The position numbers were made by a program, and so were the translations under genes. Shown here piece after piece: positions 25,435 to 35,416 of a stretch of 64,000 nt of DNA. Every line of letters starts with the position of its first letter. Within the stretch, counting starts at the first letter, position 1. The notes below the pieces were generated by a model, which had not been told where the DNA came from, did not search any database, and saw nothing but the letters and a program-made list of their open reading frames with translations. The stretch comes from Bin34 sp963422415. Lineage in GTDB: Bacteria > Chloroflexota > Anaerolineae > Caldilineales > Caldilineaceae. The DNA is taken from the NCBI GenBank assembly GCA_963422415.1, contig OY729430.1, positions 3,100,001 through 3,164,000 on the forward strand, given 5' to 3'.

Positions 25435-27990
25435 CTATTGCGCTGGAGCTCCTCCGGGGTGAGCATGGTATACCCCTTGCCGATGCATACGCTGATGCAA
25501 CCGATTGTATGCTTGCTCCAAGACCATGCGCATGGCCTCGAATCGCCCTGCCTCGGGGCGCGGGGCCAAGGTGTCCACATAGGCCCGTGTACCTTCAATT
25601 TGACTCAGGATGGAGACGGCATCCTCCTCGTTGAAGTGGGGGGATCCCCCCACGTCCACCATGACCGCACTGGAATGGGCCGCGATCTGTTCGGCATAGT
25701 TCGTGAACGCACCGCGCACGCGCAGTGCAATCCAGGAGGACTGCACTGCCTGCAGAGTGCAGGAGCCGGTGATCGATGTCTCGCCGTTGCCCCGTTGCCG
25801 CTGCACCACGCGGCCTCCTTGCAGCACTTCCACCCTCTGAATGGGCAGGCGGATCGACTCGACCCGCCACTCTACGTCAATGCCACCGCCGTCGGGAGGC
25901 AGCTCCACTCGCTGGCCCGGATGCTGTCCTTCCACGGTGAAGTCGACCAACGGCCCGACAGTGACGAAGGTGTAGCCCGCCTTGACTGCCTGCATCCAGT
26001 TCTCGTAGGTGAATTCGGACTGGCCTACACAAGCGTAGGTGCGGATCCCGCCCAGTAAGGCAGACGCGCTCATCTTATCGGAACCCCCGACGATGGGAAG
26101 GTGATAGCCCAAGTTCAGAAACCGGTACCAGTCCGCGAGACCGTAAGGCCGGATCTGGGCCTGATAGGGATTCATGGTCATCATTTCCATGCCATGAATC
26201 AGGCCCAGCACGATATCGGCCGCCCTTTCTCCCTGAGGATTGGGCGCGTGCGGCATGATGACCAGTCCGCCCTGATCAATGCAACGTTGCGACCATTCCG
26301 CCATGGTGTTCTCCTGAGGATCGCCCAAGGCGGACTCGTCGGGGCCTCCGGTGCACAGCGGATGGATCATGGGCCCGCTGTAGCCCAGCAAGGACACATG
26401 ACCCAGAACGTGCATCCGGTTTTCGGTGCCAACCCGGACCAGGAATTCTCCATCTCCGCCAAATTCCCGAGATCCCAAGGTTGTGCGACCATCGAAGTCG
26501 GACACATTGCTGAACATCTCGCCCCACTGGCTGGCCAGTAGGTTGACCACGTTCACGCCTTCAGCGGCACCTTCCAGCAAGGCCGTGGTGGGGCTGAGGA
26601 AATGGACATGGGTGTCTGCCGTCACCCATCCTTGGGAACGCCAGTGCAGCCGACGCTCCAGAGCCAGCGTGATGATCTCGGTGTCCGCGGTGATCTCGAT
26701 TTTCTGGCGCACAGGCACCATCTCCAAGCCACAGATGGCCTCCACGTAAACGGGGCCCAAGGGTAGATCCGCCACACATTCCCCGGCAACGTAGGCATAT
26801 TGATTGGATCCGTTGACATACTCTCCATAGTTGTCCTCGAACCAATTGGGATTCACCCGTCGATGATTGCCTTTGGGCGGCAGGTATTCCCCGTGCGCGC
26901 CATGCATGTGCAATCGTACCGACAGAGATCGACCGGACCCTTTTTCGACAAACCGCAGGCGCACAGGTCGTTCCGCCGCAGGCATCTCGATAAGGACGGT
27001 GTCGGCCACGGCATCCAAGGCCGACAGATCGCACACCAAGTCCGCTTGGTCCCCGTGCAGGGCATAGAGGCGAGCCTGGGGGTGCCCCGTGTATTCCACG
27101 ATGGCCTGCTCTCGGATCACCTCGGGCTGCACATCGTTCTGTGTCCCATGCCATTGGGAGGGATCGTAACGGAGAACGGAACGAGCCGAAATCACACGTC
27201 CCATATCCAGTTCCAGACCTTGCACATCCTGGCGGTGCGTGACCGTGAGCTCCGGCGAAACCGCCACCTGCAGCTTGCGCCGAGGCTCCCAGCGCAGGGG
27301 ATGATGCTCCAACCGGGTAGTGGATATGGCATAGACGGTGGAGACTTCGTCCATGGGCGTCAAGCGCACGCCGGCCAATGGCCTGTCCGGATGGGGATTG
27401 GGCCAGGCATACAGCCACAGGTTTTCCATTTTGCGGCCAGACTCATGTCTCACTTCGCCATATCCATACAGGGTTTGAGGCCATTCCTGCCGCGCGAGGG
27501 CTTCCATGACTGTCGGATTGGTCTGGGGCATGCGGAAGGGCATTGCTTCGAAGGCGCTGGCGCCCCAGCCAATCCGCAGTTGTTGAATGGCAAAACGCCG
27601 CCTTATGGGCACTGATTCTTCGGAGCCATCAGCATAGAGAAAAGTGTAGCGGGACACGTGCGTGCCCACCCAGTTTCCGTCTATGGCCCAATTCGCCATG
27701 CCCGGCCAGTACGGCGTCGGGATATCCTCGACGCAATGCAGGAAAATCACGTAGCGGGCCTCAAGGCCGTGCAAGTCCAACTGGACTTCACGCTCTCTCA
27801 ACAACAGCACATCAGCCGTCGGCAAATTCGCTGCACCCAGATCAAAAGGGATGCCCCAGTAGACCTGGGCACCATATCCGGGATCCGTGTATTCGCTGGG
27901 TCTCAGGCCATCTTCCAAGTCCTGACGGGCGAAGTTATAGGTGCCAGACAGGTCAACTGGAGTGAAATGGGGCGAGGCAGGTAGGGTCAT
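25435..27990 (-). CDS. CehA/McbA family metallohydrolase (PHP-like domain)
   Basis: This is a large (851 residues) predicted cytoplasmic metal-dependent hydrolase. No signal peptide is seen. The first half is beta-rich with no clear catalytic motif. The metal-binding half begins at GWVTADTHVHFLSP (HxH pair, about residue 515) and continues with HVLGHVSLLGYSG, VIMPHAPNP and PIVGGSDKM, the ligand pattern of CehA/McbA and PHP-type enzymes. Members of the family include carbamate-hydrolysing CehA, but many are uncharacterised, so the substrate here is not known. The C-terminus has an immunoglobulin-like segment. It is a single gene in its own transcription unit. Confidence 0.75.
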   Translation of the reverse strand: MTLPASPHFTPVDLSGTYNFARQDLEDGLRPSEYTDPGYGAQVYWGIPFDLGAANLPTADVLLLREREVQLDLHGLEARYVIFLHCVEDIPTPYWPGMANWAIDGNWVGTHVSRYTFLYADGSEESVPIRRRFAIQQLRIGWGASAFEAMPFRMPQTNPTVMEALARQEWPQTLYGYGEVRHESGRKMENLWLYAWPNPHPDRPLAGVRLTPMDEVSTVYAISTTRLEHHPLRWEPRRKLQVAVSPELTVTHRQDVQGLELDMGRVISARSVLRYDPSQWHGTQNDVQPEVIREQAIVEYTGHPQARLYALHGDQADLVCDLSALDAVADTVLIEMPAAERPVRLRFVEKGSGRSLSVRLHMHGAHGEYLPPKGNHRRVNPNWFEDNYGEYVNGSNQYAYVAGECVADLPLGPVYVEAICGLEMVPVRQKIEITADTEIITLALERRLHWRSQGWVTADTHVHFLSPTTALLEGAAEGVNVVNLLASQWGEMFSNVSDFDGRTTLGSREFGGDGEFLVRVGTENRMHVLGHVSLLGYSGPMIHPLCTGGPDESALGDPQENTMAEWSQRCIDQGGLVIMPHAPNPQGERAADIVLGLIHGMEMMTMNPYQAQIRPYGLADWYRFLNLGYHLPIVGGSDKMSASALLGGIRTYACVGQSEFTYENWMQAVKAGYTFVTVGPLVDFTVEGQHPGQRVELPPDGGGIDVEWRVESIRLPIQRVEVLQGGRVVQRQRGNGETSITGSCTLQAVQSSWIALRVRGAFTNYAEQIAAHSSAVMVDVGGSPHFNEEDAVSILSQIEGTRAYVDTLAPRPEAGRFEAMRMVLEQAYNRLHQRMHRQGVYHAHPGGAPAQ

Positions 27991-28287
27991 CAGTCAGCAC
28001 GGCTCCTGGAAATTGCCGGAGATCCGGGGTTCCCGGATCCATGTTGGATTGGCCACGGAGACTCTCCTGGCTGTTGCGTCTTGATTTCCAATGCGGCGTG
28101 TCGACTTCGGACTGCCTCGGCCCTCATGGGCCATGGAGGTCGCTGCACTGGGGAAACTGGCCGGATTCTACCTTAAGAGACGAGGTTGACATTGGTGAAT
28201 CGGTGCAGCCCTAGCGGGCCGGGCGCGGCTTTCCCTATGCTAATATCGACTGTCTGCTTGCTTGTCTCAACCTTCTCGAGGTCCTTC
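27991..28287. other. Divergent intergenic region
   Basis: About 297 bases separate the minus-strand CehA-like gene from the plus-strand beta-lactamase-fold gene and should hold both promoters. A candidate for the minus strand is ATGTCA with a 16-base spacer to TAGAAT (near 28170-28190). No convincing plus-strand pair was found, although TTGACA occurs at 28186-28191. No RNA gene or operator palindrome was noticed. Confidence 0.35.
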
Positions 28288-29478
28288 ATGCAAATCTGGT
28301 CGCCTATGGAAGTGGGAGTGTCCCCCTCCCAGCTCGCAAATATCTCACGTCGAATGCAAGGCTTTGTGGACGAGGGCGGCATCTCGGGCTGCCAAGTGCT
28401 GCTTTCCCGACGAGATCAGGTCTGCCATTTCGCGTCCCATGGCTGGCACAACATCAAAAACGGCACGCGGATTCAGGAAGACACCATCTTCCGCATCTAT
28501 TCAATGACCAAGCCGATTGTCAGCGTGGCCGTGATGATGTTGTACGAAGAGGGGCTGTTGCAACTCCAGGATCCGGTCAGCCTGTATCTGCCCCCATTTG
28601 CCGACGTGCAGGTCTACGTGGATGAACATACTGTGCAGGAACCGCAGCGCCCCGTGTTAATCCGAGACCTGCTGTCCCATACCGCAGGATTGACATATGG
28701 CTTTCTGAACGACCATCCCGTGGAAAAGCGGTATCAGGAGCTGGGCCTGCCTAATTTCAATTCCTCGGATCGGGGGTTCATCGACGACTTGTGCTCCTTG
28801 CCCCTGCTCTTCCATCCGGGCACCGACTGGAAATACAGCGTGGCCGTGGATGTGCTGGGCGTGCTGGTAGCCACCATCGTGGGCGTCACGCTGGGAGAAT
28901 TTCTGAGCGAACGGATTTTCCAGCCTCTTGGCATGAAGGACACCGGCTTTGTCGTGCCGGAATCCCAGCGGGGCAGACTGCTGACCTGCTATGCCCCCGA
29001 CGACACGGGGGCGCTGGTCCCCGCCCCTCATCTGACGGCGGACAACGATCCTTTCATTCGGGACACTTTCGAATCCGGCGGCGGCGGTCTGGCCAGTACC
29101 AGTGCGGACTACCTGCAATTCTGCCGAATGCTGCTTCACAAAGGCGTGCTGGACGGACACCGCTATCTGGGACGCAAGACCGTAGAGTACATGGCCGCCA
29201 ATCACTTGGACGACTCAATCCTGCCTTTCACTCTGGGCCAATCCCACTTTGCAGGCTACGGCTTTGGACTCGGATTTCGGGTGCTGCTGGATCCCGTGCC
29301 GCTGATGCGTCTAGGGAGCGTGGGTTCCTACGGCTGGGCCGGAGCGGCCGACACCTACTTCTGGATTGATCCGGTCGAAGAACTGATTGGCATCTATATG
29401 GGCCAGCACATGCCCTCCGGCTCTCATCAGGGAGCGCGGACATTTCAGAGTCTGGCCTACGCGTCTCTCATAGATTGA
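28288..29478 (+). CDS. Serine hydrolase of the class C beta-lactamase/esterase fold
   Basis: This protein of 396 residues has the beta-lactamase (AmpC/EstB-like) fold. The catalytic S-x-x-K motif is SMTK at residues 72-75, LLSHTAGLTYG is the usual following segment, and a Tyr-Ser (WKYSVAVDVLG) occupies the YxN position. There is no signal peptide, so a cytoplasmic esterase, transesterase or peptidase is more likely than a resistance enzyme. I started at ATG 28288, which has GAGG 6 bases upstream; the frame is open from TTG 28186, but those residues lack family similarity. It is the only gene of its transcription unit. Confidence 0.85.
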   Translation: MQIWSPMEVGVSPSQLANISRRMQGFVDEGGISGCQVLLSRRDQVCHFASHGWHNIKNGTRIQEDTIFRIYSMTKPIVSVAVMMLYEEGLLQLQDPVSLYLPPFADVQVYVDEHTVQEPQRPVLIRDLLSHTAGLTYGFLNDHPVEKRYQELGLPNFNSSDRGFIDDLCSLPLLFHPGTDWKYSVAVDVLGVLVATIVGVTLGEFLSERIFQPLGMKDTGFVVPESQRGRLLTCYAPDDTGALVPAPHLTADNDPFIRDTFESGGGGLASTSADYLQFCRMLLHKGVLDGHRYLGRKTVEYMAANHLDDSILPFTLGQSHFAGYGFGLGFRVLLDPVPLMRLGSVGSYGWAGAADTYFWIDPVEELIGIYMGQHMPSGSHQGARTFQSLAYASLID

Positions 29479-29738
29479 TCCGACACATTTTCGCTGGACA
29501 TGCCTTGACACGCCCGCGCGGCATAGTGTTCCCGCGGACTTCATGGGCATGTCCCTCCACGGCGCGGAAGGCCAACAGGCAACTCGCCGCGCTATCGGTC
29601 CAGATCTGCAATTCATGGTTGTCTGCCAGTTCTCCTGACATTGCACCCTGTGCTTCCAACATCATGACAGGATATGCAGCGCCCCTGAAATCGCCGAGCA
29701 GGGGCAACAGGCCGGCAATCCAATCCCCACGGCGACCC

Positions 29739-30968
29739 TTAGAGGGCGGAATATAGCCGCAAGGAAGGGGTCCGCAGGCGGGCGATGCGCTGCGAGAGAA
29801 ACGCAAAGCCCAATATGGCGACCACCCCCAGCAGCGGAATCCACGCCAGATAGTGCAGTGCATCGGCAATGCCCACACGGTCGGCCGCGTAGCCTGTGGT
29901 CCAGGCGCCCATACCGGCCGGCAACCAGGCAATGCCCATCATCAGGGCGACTGCCAGACCCTGCCGCCTAGGCATGATGGCACGCGCCATGATCACGGGC
30001 ACGGCCAAGGTGGAACCCTCGGCCAGACCCAAGAACGCCACCAGGGGATAGAGAGCCAGACGCGGCACCGCGAAGATGCCCCATAGCGCCAGCGACATGG
30101 CGGTCAAGGCCAATGCAAGGATCTTCCAACCAGGAAACCGATCCACCAAGTAGCCCCCGGCCAGGCTGCCCAAGGCCCCTCCCACCGCGAAGGTGGCCAG
30201 CAACTCCCCTCCCACGGTCCGTGAATCAAGGACGGCCCACACCCAGGCGGGCAGGAAACTGTTGAAGGCCCCGTAGATCCAAGACCGGGTCATGACGGCC
30301 AGAAGCAGCAGGATCAACAGCGCCACCGCCGAGGTTTGGAGCGGACCTCTGTCTTGGACACGGGCCGCGGCCTGACGGCGGCGCTGGGAACGCATGGGCG
30401 AGCGCATACGCCGAAATCCCCAGTAAATGGCCACACCGGCCGTGAGCGCTACTGGTGCATAAATCAGGGTTGCCTCCAGACCAATCCAAGGCAACATATA
30501 GTTGATCAGCAGAGGAGAAGCCGCCACTCCCAGAGTGCCCCCCAGCGAAAAGACCGAAAACATCATGCCCGGCCGATTCCCGGCGTAACGCAGAGTCAGC
30601 ACAGCGGCCGCAGGATGGAACATGGCGGAGCCCAGACTAGCGACTATGACCACCATGCCGAGCAGCCTGAAGGATGGCATGATCCCCACGAGGGACATGC
30701 CCAGACCCACCCACAGGATGCTCAGAGGCACCATCAGTTCCGGCCGCCAGCGGTCCGCCAGCCAGCCGAAGAAAGGCTGGCACCCCGTGGTCAGCAGCAA
30801 GGCGGCCAGAGCCAGATTTCCGTAGTGTACGTATTCAATGCCGAAAGTGGCCAGCAGCATCGGCACCGTGACCGGCAAGAAGTGATGGCAGCCTTCCAGC
30901 CCAAGGTGGGAGGTACACATCAGCCCTATCATCCCCCGTTGCAGGCGGGTGCGAGCAGAGGTGGCCAT
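29739..30968 (-). CDS. MFS transporter, fosmidomycin-resistance-like
   Basis: This 409-residue membrane protein has about 12 transmembrane helices. The stretch VASLGSAMFHPAAAVLTLRYAG resembles the Fsr (fosmidomycin resistance) subfamily of the major facilitator superfamily, and GWLADRWRPE is the MFS loop 2-3 motif. It is the last gene of a minus-strand cluster (GH63, PAC2 protein, phosphatase, transporter), 33 bases after the phosphatase. The substrate is unknown; export of a small molecule or drug is the usual assignment. The 260 bases between it and the convergent gene upstream on the map contain nothing I can name. Confidence 0.82.
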   Translation of the reverse strand: MATSARTRLQRGMIGLMCTSHLGLEGCHHFLPVTVPMLLATFGIEYVHYGNLALAALLLTTGCQPFFGWLADRWRPELMVPLSILWVGLGMSLVGIMPSFRLLGMVVIVASLGSAMFHPAAAVLTLRYAGNRPGMMFSVFSLGGTLGVAASPLLINYMLPWIGLEATLIYAPVALTAGVAIYWGFRRMRSPMRSQRRRQAAARVQDRGPLQTSAVALLILLLLAVMTRSWIYGAFNSFLPAWVWAVLDSRTVGGELLATFAVGGALGSLAGGYLVDRFPGWKILALALTAMSLALWGIFAVPRLALYPLVAFLGLAEGSTLAVPVIMARAIMPRRQGLAVALMMGIAWLPAGMGAWTTGYAADRVGIADALHYLAWIPLLGVVAILGFAFLSQRIARLRTPSLRLYSAL

Positions 30969-31001
30969 CGGCGAAAGGCCAGAGGTGGAAATCGCGGCGC
31001 G

Positions 31002-31475
31002 CTAAGGCTGGGTGGGGGGAGACGTCCCTGCCCGTTCCAGTCGGAGCCAGTCAAAGAGCTCCTCCACCTGGGTCCGGCAGCTGCTCAGAGCGTGGATGGC
31101 ATGGGCCTCGTCCAGATCCTGGATATGCCAGTAGTCGACCAGACCCTTCTGATCGGGAAACCGCCGTAGCACCATGGGCTCATGTTCGCGGCGGTACATG
31201 GCAATGACTTGACCAGCCTTCTCCAGTTCGGTCGTGGTCACCAGCTTGGGATCCCGGGCGATGTCCTCCGGCCGGATGCTTACCTGCAGCCGCCGCAGGA
31301 TCTCCTGGGCATGGACTGACATGCCAAACAGTCCATACACGTCCGACATCAGACCCCGCGACTGGGCCCGCAAGGATACGCCGGCCGTTTCCGCCAGATG
31401 ATTGAAATACAGCTCGGCAAAGCGGCTGCGATAGTAGTTCCCGGTGCAGAGAAACAACACGTCCAGAGAGGCCAT
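31002..31475 (-). CDS. Low-molecular-weight protein tyrosine phosphatase-like protein
   Basis: This 157-residue protein has the LMW-PTP/arsenate reductase fold. The P-loop CTGNYYRSR begins at Cys10, giving CX5R with Arg16, so phosphatase chemistry is possible. It departs from the usual CxGNxCRSP: the second Cys is Tyr and the final Pro is Arg. A later VDYWHIQD may provide the general-acid aspartate, normally in a DP-Y/W context. It starts 2 bases after the PAC2 gene stop, so the two are co-translated. The substrate could be phosphotyrosine or a small phosphate ester. Confidence 0.75.
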   Translation of the reverse strand: MASLDVLFLCTGNYYRSRFAELYFNHLAETAGVSLRAQSRGLMSDVYGLFGMSVHAQEILRRLQVSIRPEDIARDPKLVTTTELEKAGQVIAMYRREHEPMVLRRFPDQKGLVDYWHIQDLDEAHAIHALSSCRTQVEELFDWLRLERAGTSPPTQP

Positions 31476-31477
31476 GA

Positions 31478-32416
31478 TCAGTCCTTGGAGTCGGTGGTGG
31501 CGTTGAGCTCATCCAGAATGTCACCCAATTCGTCTTCCCAGACTCCCTCGAAGGGCAGGAAGGATTTCTCCTCGAATTCCTCTTCCATTTGGGAAAGATG
31601 CCGTTCCAGTCGGTCCCCGCCCACCTGACTGGCAAGCTGAGTGAATTTCGCCTCCAGAGTGGAGGTCAGCGAATGACTGCGTTCCTCCAGGTCGGAGAGG
31701 TCAATCTGCAGATTGAACATGACGTTGAGACGCCGCATGACCTCATGCCAAGCCCGATAGTCCACATCCACGCGCAAGCCACGCTGCGAGAGCTTGAACT
31801 GGGAGAGGTCATAGGCCGGCACCAGGGAATAGAAGGTGCAATACTCCACTGCCATTTCCTTGGCCTGCACGGACAGGTAGGAACCCAGCGAAGCTCCCCC
31901 CTTGTAGTTGGAGAAGTTGACGGCGTACTCGGTCAACTCCTTCTGCATATCCGGCAGGCTGTATACACAGGAGACGTTTCGGTCCAACCGAAACGGCACG
32001 TCCCCAAAGACGCCGCCGATGCCTACTGTGCGCTTTACCCGCAGGGCTTCCAGCACCTCAAAGAAAGCCACGGCGTACCGGTCCACGTCGATGTGCGGCT
32101 CACAACCGCAAAAGATCACCAGACCTTTCTCCTCGTTGCCCCAATAGTAGACATCGTTGAAGTATCGCTGCACCGAAGTGTGATGACCGTCCGTGAACTC
32201 CACGCGCGGGCGCATCAGATCATGCGTCGCCGGAATCTGAAACAGGTAGAATCCGTCCCCCTTCATGCGGCCAATGTGCTTGGCGTCGAGATGTTCCACG
32301 AGATATTGCGGCAGGTCCGAGGACACCGACCCGGCATTGGCCCACTGTTCCCAGCCGGCGATGGCGAAAATGTCCTTCGCGGTCGGCGTATCCCACAATT
32401 CACTGATCTCGGCCAT
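31478..32416 (-). CDS. PAC2 family protein
   Basis: This 312-residue protein is of the PAC2 (proteasome assembly chaperone 2-like) family. The centre has KGLVIFCGCEPHIDVDRYAVAF (in the family the parallel strand after the first helix) and VKRTVGIGGVFGDVPF. The C-terminal 90 residues are mostly helical with a charged coiled-coil tendency (LERHLSQMEEEFEEKSF). The biochemical role of bacterial PAC2 proteins is not settled. It lies 35 bases after the GH63 gene and 2 bases before the phosphatase. Confidence 0.78.
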   Translation of the reverse strand: MAEISELWDTPTAKDIFAIAGWEQWANAGSVSSDLPQYLVEHLDAKHIGRMKGDGFYLFQIPATHDLMRPRVEFTDGHHTSVQRYFNDVYYWGNEEKGLVIFCGCEPHIDVDRYAVAFFEVLEALRVKRTVGIGGVFGDVPFRLDRNVSCVYSLPDMQKELTEYAVNFSNYKGGASLGSYLSVQAKEMAVEYCTFYSLVPAYDLSQFKLSQRGLRVDVDYRAWHEVMRRLNVMFNLQIDLSDLEERSHSLTSTLEAKFTQLASQVGGDRLERHLSQMEEEFEEKSFLPFEGVWEDELGDILDELNATTDSKD

Positions 32417-32451
32417 GAGTCACTCCCGTGTCTGCCGGTCATCTGCCCACG

Positions 32452-35163
32452 TCATCTCTTGCCCCCACCAATGCCATACGCCTGGATCAATTCGGAAACC
32501 AGCGCGGTCCAGCCCGTCTGGTGGCTGGCTCCCAGACCTTGGCCGGTATCGGCGTGGAAATATTCATGGAAGAGAATCTGTTCGCTCCAATCCCGATCCT
32601 GGCGCCAGATCGTGGTCGTGCCTTGCCAAGGACAGCGTCCCTCCTTGTCCGGTTGAAAGAGGCGAATCATGCGCCGCGCCAAGGCCCGAGCCACGCCCTG
32701 CAAGTTCAATGTGCGCTTGGAACCGGTGGGAAACTCCACCTTGAAGCCGGGTCCCAGGAAGGCATGAAAGTTCTCCAGCGCTTCCAACAACAGAAAATTG
32801 ATGGGAAACCAGACAGGCCCCCGCCAGTTGGAATTGCCTCCGTACAGGTGCGACCGCGCTGTGCCCGGTTCGTAGCCTATGCCTAGGACGTGGCCGTTTA
32901 GCATCAGGTTGAAGGGATGTTCCTCGTGATATCGGGACAGCGAACGAATGCCATACGGCGAAAGGAATTCGTTTTCGTCCAGCATGTAGCCCAAGACACG
33001 CCGCAATCGGTCCGGAGTCACCATTGAAACCAGGTGCTGCACGCCATGATGGGCAATATCGAGCGTGCTGACAGCCTCGGACAAGATGGGCCACTGGGCA
33101 TTGAACCATTGAACGCGTTCCTGGAAACCCGAGAATTGCTCCAGCAGCTCGTGATTCAAGGAGGTCGTGGCCAGCAATGGCAACAGCCCCACCAGAGAGC
33201 GCACTCGCAGCGTATGCCATTCTCCCGGCAGGTGCAGCAGGTCGTAGTAAAAGCCATCGTCCTCGTCCCACAGGCACATGTGACGTTCGCCGCCGCCGTT
33301 CAGCACCGCCGCAATGCGCAGAAAGTGTTCGTAGAACTTGGTGGCCAGATCCACATAGGCCCTGTCTTCGACGGCCAGAATCAGAGCGATCTTCATCATC
33401 TCCATGGCGAAGAAGCTCATCCACGCGGTGCCATCCGCCTGCTCCAGATGCCCTCCCTGCGGAATCTCCGCACTGCGATCGAACAGACTGATGTTGTCCA
33501 GCCCCAGGAAACCTCCTTGGAAGACATTGTTGCCATCCTGATCCTTGCGGTTCACCCACCAAGTGAAGTTGAGCAGAAGCTTGTGGAAGACCCGCTTGAG
33601 AAAGCCTACGTCGGCCTTGCCGGTGAGCTTCTTGTCCAACAGATAGACGCGCCGGGCCGCCCAGGCATGCACCGGCGGAATGGCGTCGTCAAAACGCCAT
33701 TCGTAAGCCGGAAGCTGACCATTGGGATGGATGTACCATTCCCGTGTCAGCAGCTCCATTTGCCGCTTGGCAAAGTCCGGATCCAGGCGGGCCAAGGGCA
33801 GGCAGTGAAACGCCAGATCCCAAGCCGCATACCAAGGATATTCCCACTTGTCCGGCATGGACAGGAGATCGAAGTTGTGCAAATGTCGCCAATTCCGATT
33901 GCGTTCGTGCCTCCGGGCCGGAGACGGACTTAGCGTGTCTGGATCTCCCTCCAGCCACTGGTGGACATCGAAGTAGTAGAGTTGCTTGGACCAGAGCAAT
34001 CCCGCATAGGCTTGGATTTCCACCTGACGGGCCCAAGGCTCCAGTTCGGGATTGACAAGCGCCGCGTAATACTCGTCTTTCTCGTCCCGCCGCCGGGCAT
34101 ACAGCATGCGGTAGGTGACGAAGGGTCTGACCTTGGATTCCTGCACCAGACGGAACCGTACCGTCCAGGACTGTCCCGCCTCCAGCGCCACATGGACCAG
34201 GGCCGCGGCCTTGGTGCCGACACCCTTCGGGTTCACGGCGTGCGCGTTGCCCTCCACCACGTATGCATGGAAGGCGTCCTTGACATAGGGAGAGGCATTG
34301 GGCTGATTGAAGAGCCGCTGCCGATCGGTCTCGTTTTCCGTGAAGAGGAGTTCGTCGGCCTGTTGGACATAGAAATGATACTCTCCCAGAACCGGATGAT
34401 GTACATCCACCCCCAACAGATCATCCGGATGGTCTTCGATCCTCGTCAGCCGTGGCCTTTCCGGCACATCCCGCATGGGACCTGCCGAATACCCCCAAGA
34501 CCAGGTGTTGCGAAACCACAGCTGCACCAGAACTTCGCAGGAAGCCGCGTCCGGCCCTCTGTTGGCAACCTCCACCTGACCGCAAATGTCGTTCTCGCCG
34601 GCCTTGAAGTACGTCACCTCCACATCGAAATATCGACCGTCGTCAAAGACGCCCGTGTCCAGCAACTCGTATTCATCGTCATAGATGTCACGGCGGGCGC
34701 TTTCCTTGACCAGATCCGCGTAAGGGTATGCCCTGTGCGGATATTTGTACAGCATCCGCATAAAGCTGTGGGTCGGAGTGGCATCCTGGTAGAAATAGTA
34801 TTCCTTTACGTCCTCGCCATGGTTGCCCTCGGGTCCGGTCAAGCCAAAGAAGCGTTCCTTCAGAATGGGATCGCGGTGATTCCAGAGACCAATCCCCAAG
34901 CACAGGTATTGGTTGCGATCCGAGATGCCGCACAAGCCGTCCTCGTTCCAGCGATAGGCCCGGCTGCGGGCCATGTCGTGCGGAAAATAGTCCCAGGCAT
35001 TCCCGTCCTGACTATAGTCCTCCCGCACCGTACCCCAAGCCCGTTCACTCAGGTAGGGACCCCACCGTTTCCAGTTTCCTCGCCGCTGGCGATACCTCTC
35101 CAACCGCTTGAATTCAGCGGTGGCGGACAATTTTTTGGGCTGTTTGGCGGGCATGGCAAACAA
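32452..35163 (-). CDS. GH63-type glycoside hydrolase (glucosidase-like)
   Basis: This large alpha-glycosidase has 903 residues and no signal peptide, so it is probably cytoplasmic. The first part is a beta-sandwich domain and the second an (alpha/alpha)6 barrel. Diagnostic stretches are GGFLGLDNISLFDRS, EQADGTAWMSFFAMEMM, SNWRGPVWFPINFLLLEAL and WSEQILFHEYFHADTGQGLG, all typical of the bacterial GH63/MGH1-like glucosidase group. It may process glucosylglycerate, mannosylglycerate or small glucosides, but the exact substrate cannot be read from sequence. It is the first gene of the operon that continues with PAC2, phosphatase and MFS genes. ATG 35154 is an alternative start. Confidence 0.82.
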   Translation of the reverse strand: MFAMPAKQPKKLSATAEFKRLERYRQRRGNWKRWGPYLSERAWGTVREDYSQDGNAWDYFPHDMARSRAYRWNEDGLCGISDRNQYLCLGIGLWNHRDPILKERFFGLTGPEGNHGEDVKEYYFYQDATPTHSFMRMLYKYPHRAYPYADLVKESARRDIYDDEYELLDTGVFDDGRYFDVEVTYFKAGENDICGQVEVANRGPDAASCEVLVQLWFRNTWSWGYSAGPMRDVPERPRLTRIEDHPDDLLGVDVHHPVLGEYHFYVQQADELLFTENETDRQRLFNQPNASPYVKDAFHAYVVEGNAHAVNPKGVGTKAAALVHVALEAGQSWTVRFRLVQESKVRPFVTYRMLYARRRDEKDEYYAALVNPELEPWARQVEIQAYAGLLWSKQLYYFDVHQWLEGDPDTLSPSPARRHERNRNWRHLHNFDLLSMPDKWEYPWYAAWDLAFHCLPLARLDPDFAKRQMELLTREWYIHPNGQLPAYEWRFDDAIPPVHAWAARRVYLLDKKLTGKADVGFLKRVFHKLLLNFTWWVNRKDQDGNNVFQGGFLGLDNISLFDRSAEIPQGGHLEQADGTAWMSFFAMEMMKIALILAVEDRAYVDLATKFYEHFLRIAAVLNGGGERHMCLWDEDDGFYYDLLHLPGEWHTLRVRSLVGLLPLLATTSLNHELLEQFSGFQERVQWFNAQWPILSEAVSTLDIAHHGVQHLVSMVTPDRLRRVLGYMLDENEFLSPYGIRSLSRYHEEHPFNLMLNGHVLGIGYEPGTARSHLYGGNSNWRGPVWFPINFLLLEALENFHAFLGPGFKVEFPTGSKRTLNLQGVARALARRMIRLFQPDKEGRCPWQGTTTIWRQDRDWSEQILFHEYFHADTGQGLGASHQTGWTALVSELIQAYGIGGGKR

Positions 35164-35416
35164 CAGGGCAAGTGAATTCAGGCGCTCGCATCAGGAACCG
35201 CGCGGGCGCGAAACCATCTCCCAAGGCCCATGCAGGCCATTGAAGTGTATCACTTGACATTGTGGCGGGGCACTGGCAATCCGCAGCGATCAAGGACGAG
35301 TCTGCACCAGACCGGTGGCGGAGGCGCAATTGTCCTGGCAGAGAGAGAACGGGTAGGATTCAGAGTCCACACCGCGGGCCGCTGCGCCGGCCCCCTTGGA
35401 GCCCCCTGTCCGTCTC

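Noticed and set aside
28186..28209. TTGACA as a -35 box for the beta-lactamase-fold gene
   Set aside because: No acceptable -10 hexamer lies 16-18 bases downstream.
28288..29478. Antibiotic resistance beta-lactamase
   Set aside because: The fold has SxxK, but there is no signal peptide and the sequence fits the broad esterase/peptidase group of the family better.
29475..29738. Open frames in the 260 bases between the convergent beta-lactamase-fold and MFS genes
   Set aside because: Both strands carry frames, but neither has a recognisable product or start signal, and each overlaps a real gene at one end.
35254..35282. TTGACA as a -35 box for the plus-strand MFS gene
   Set aside because: The hexamer 17 bases downstream is CAATCC, a poor -10.
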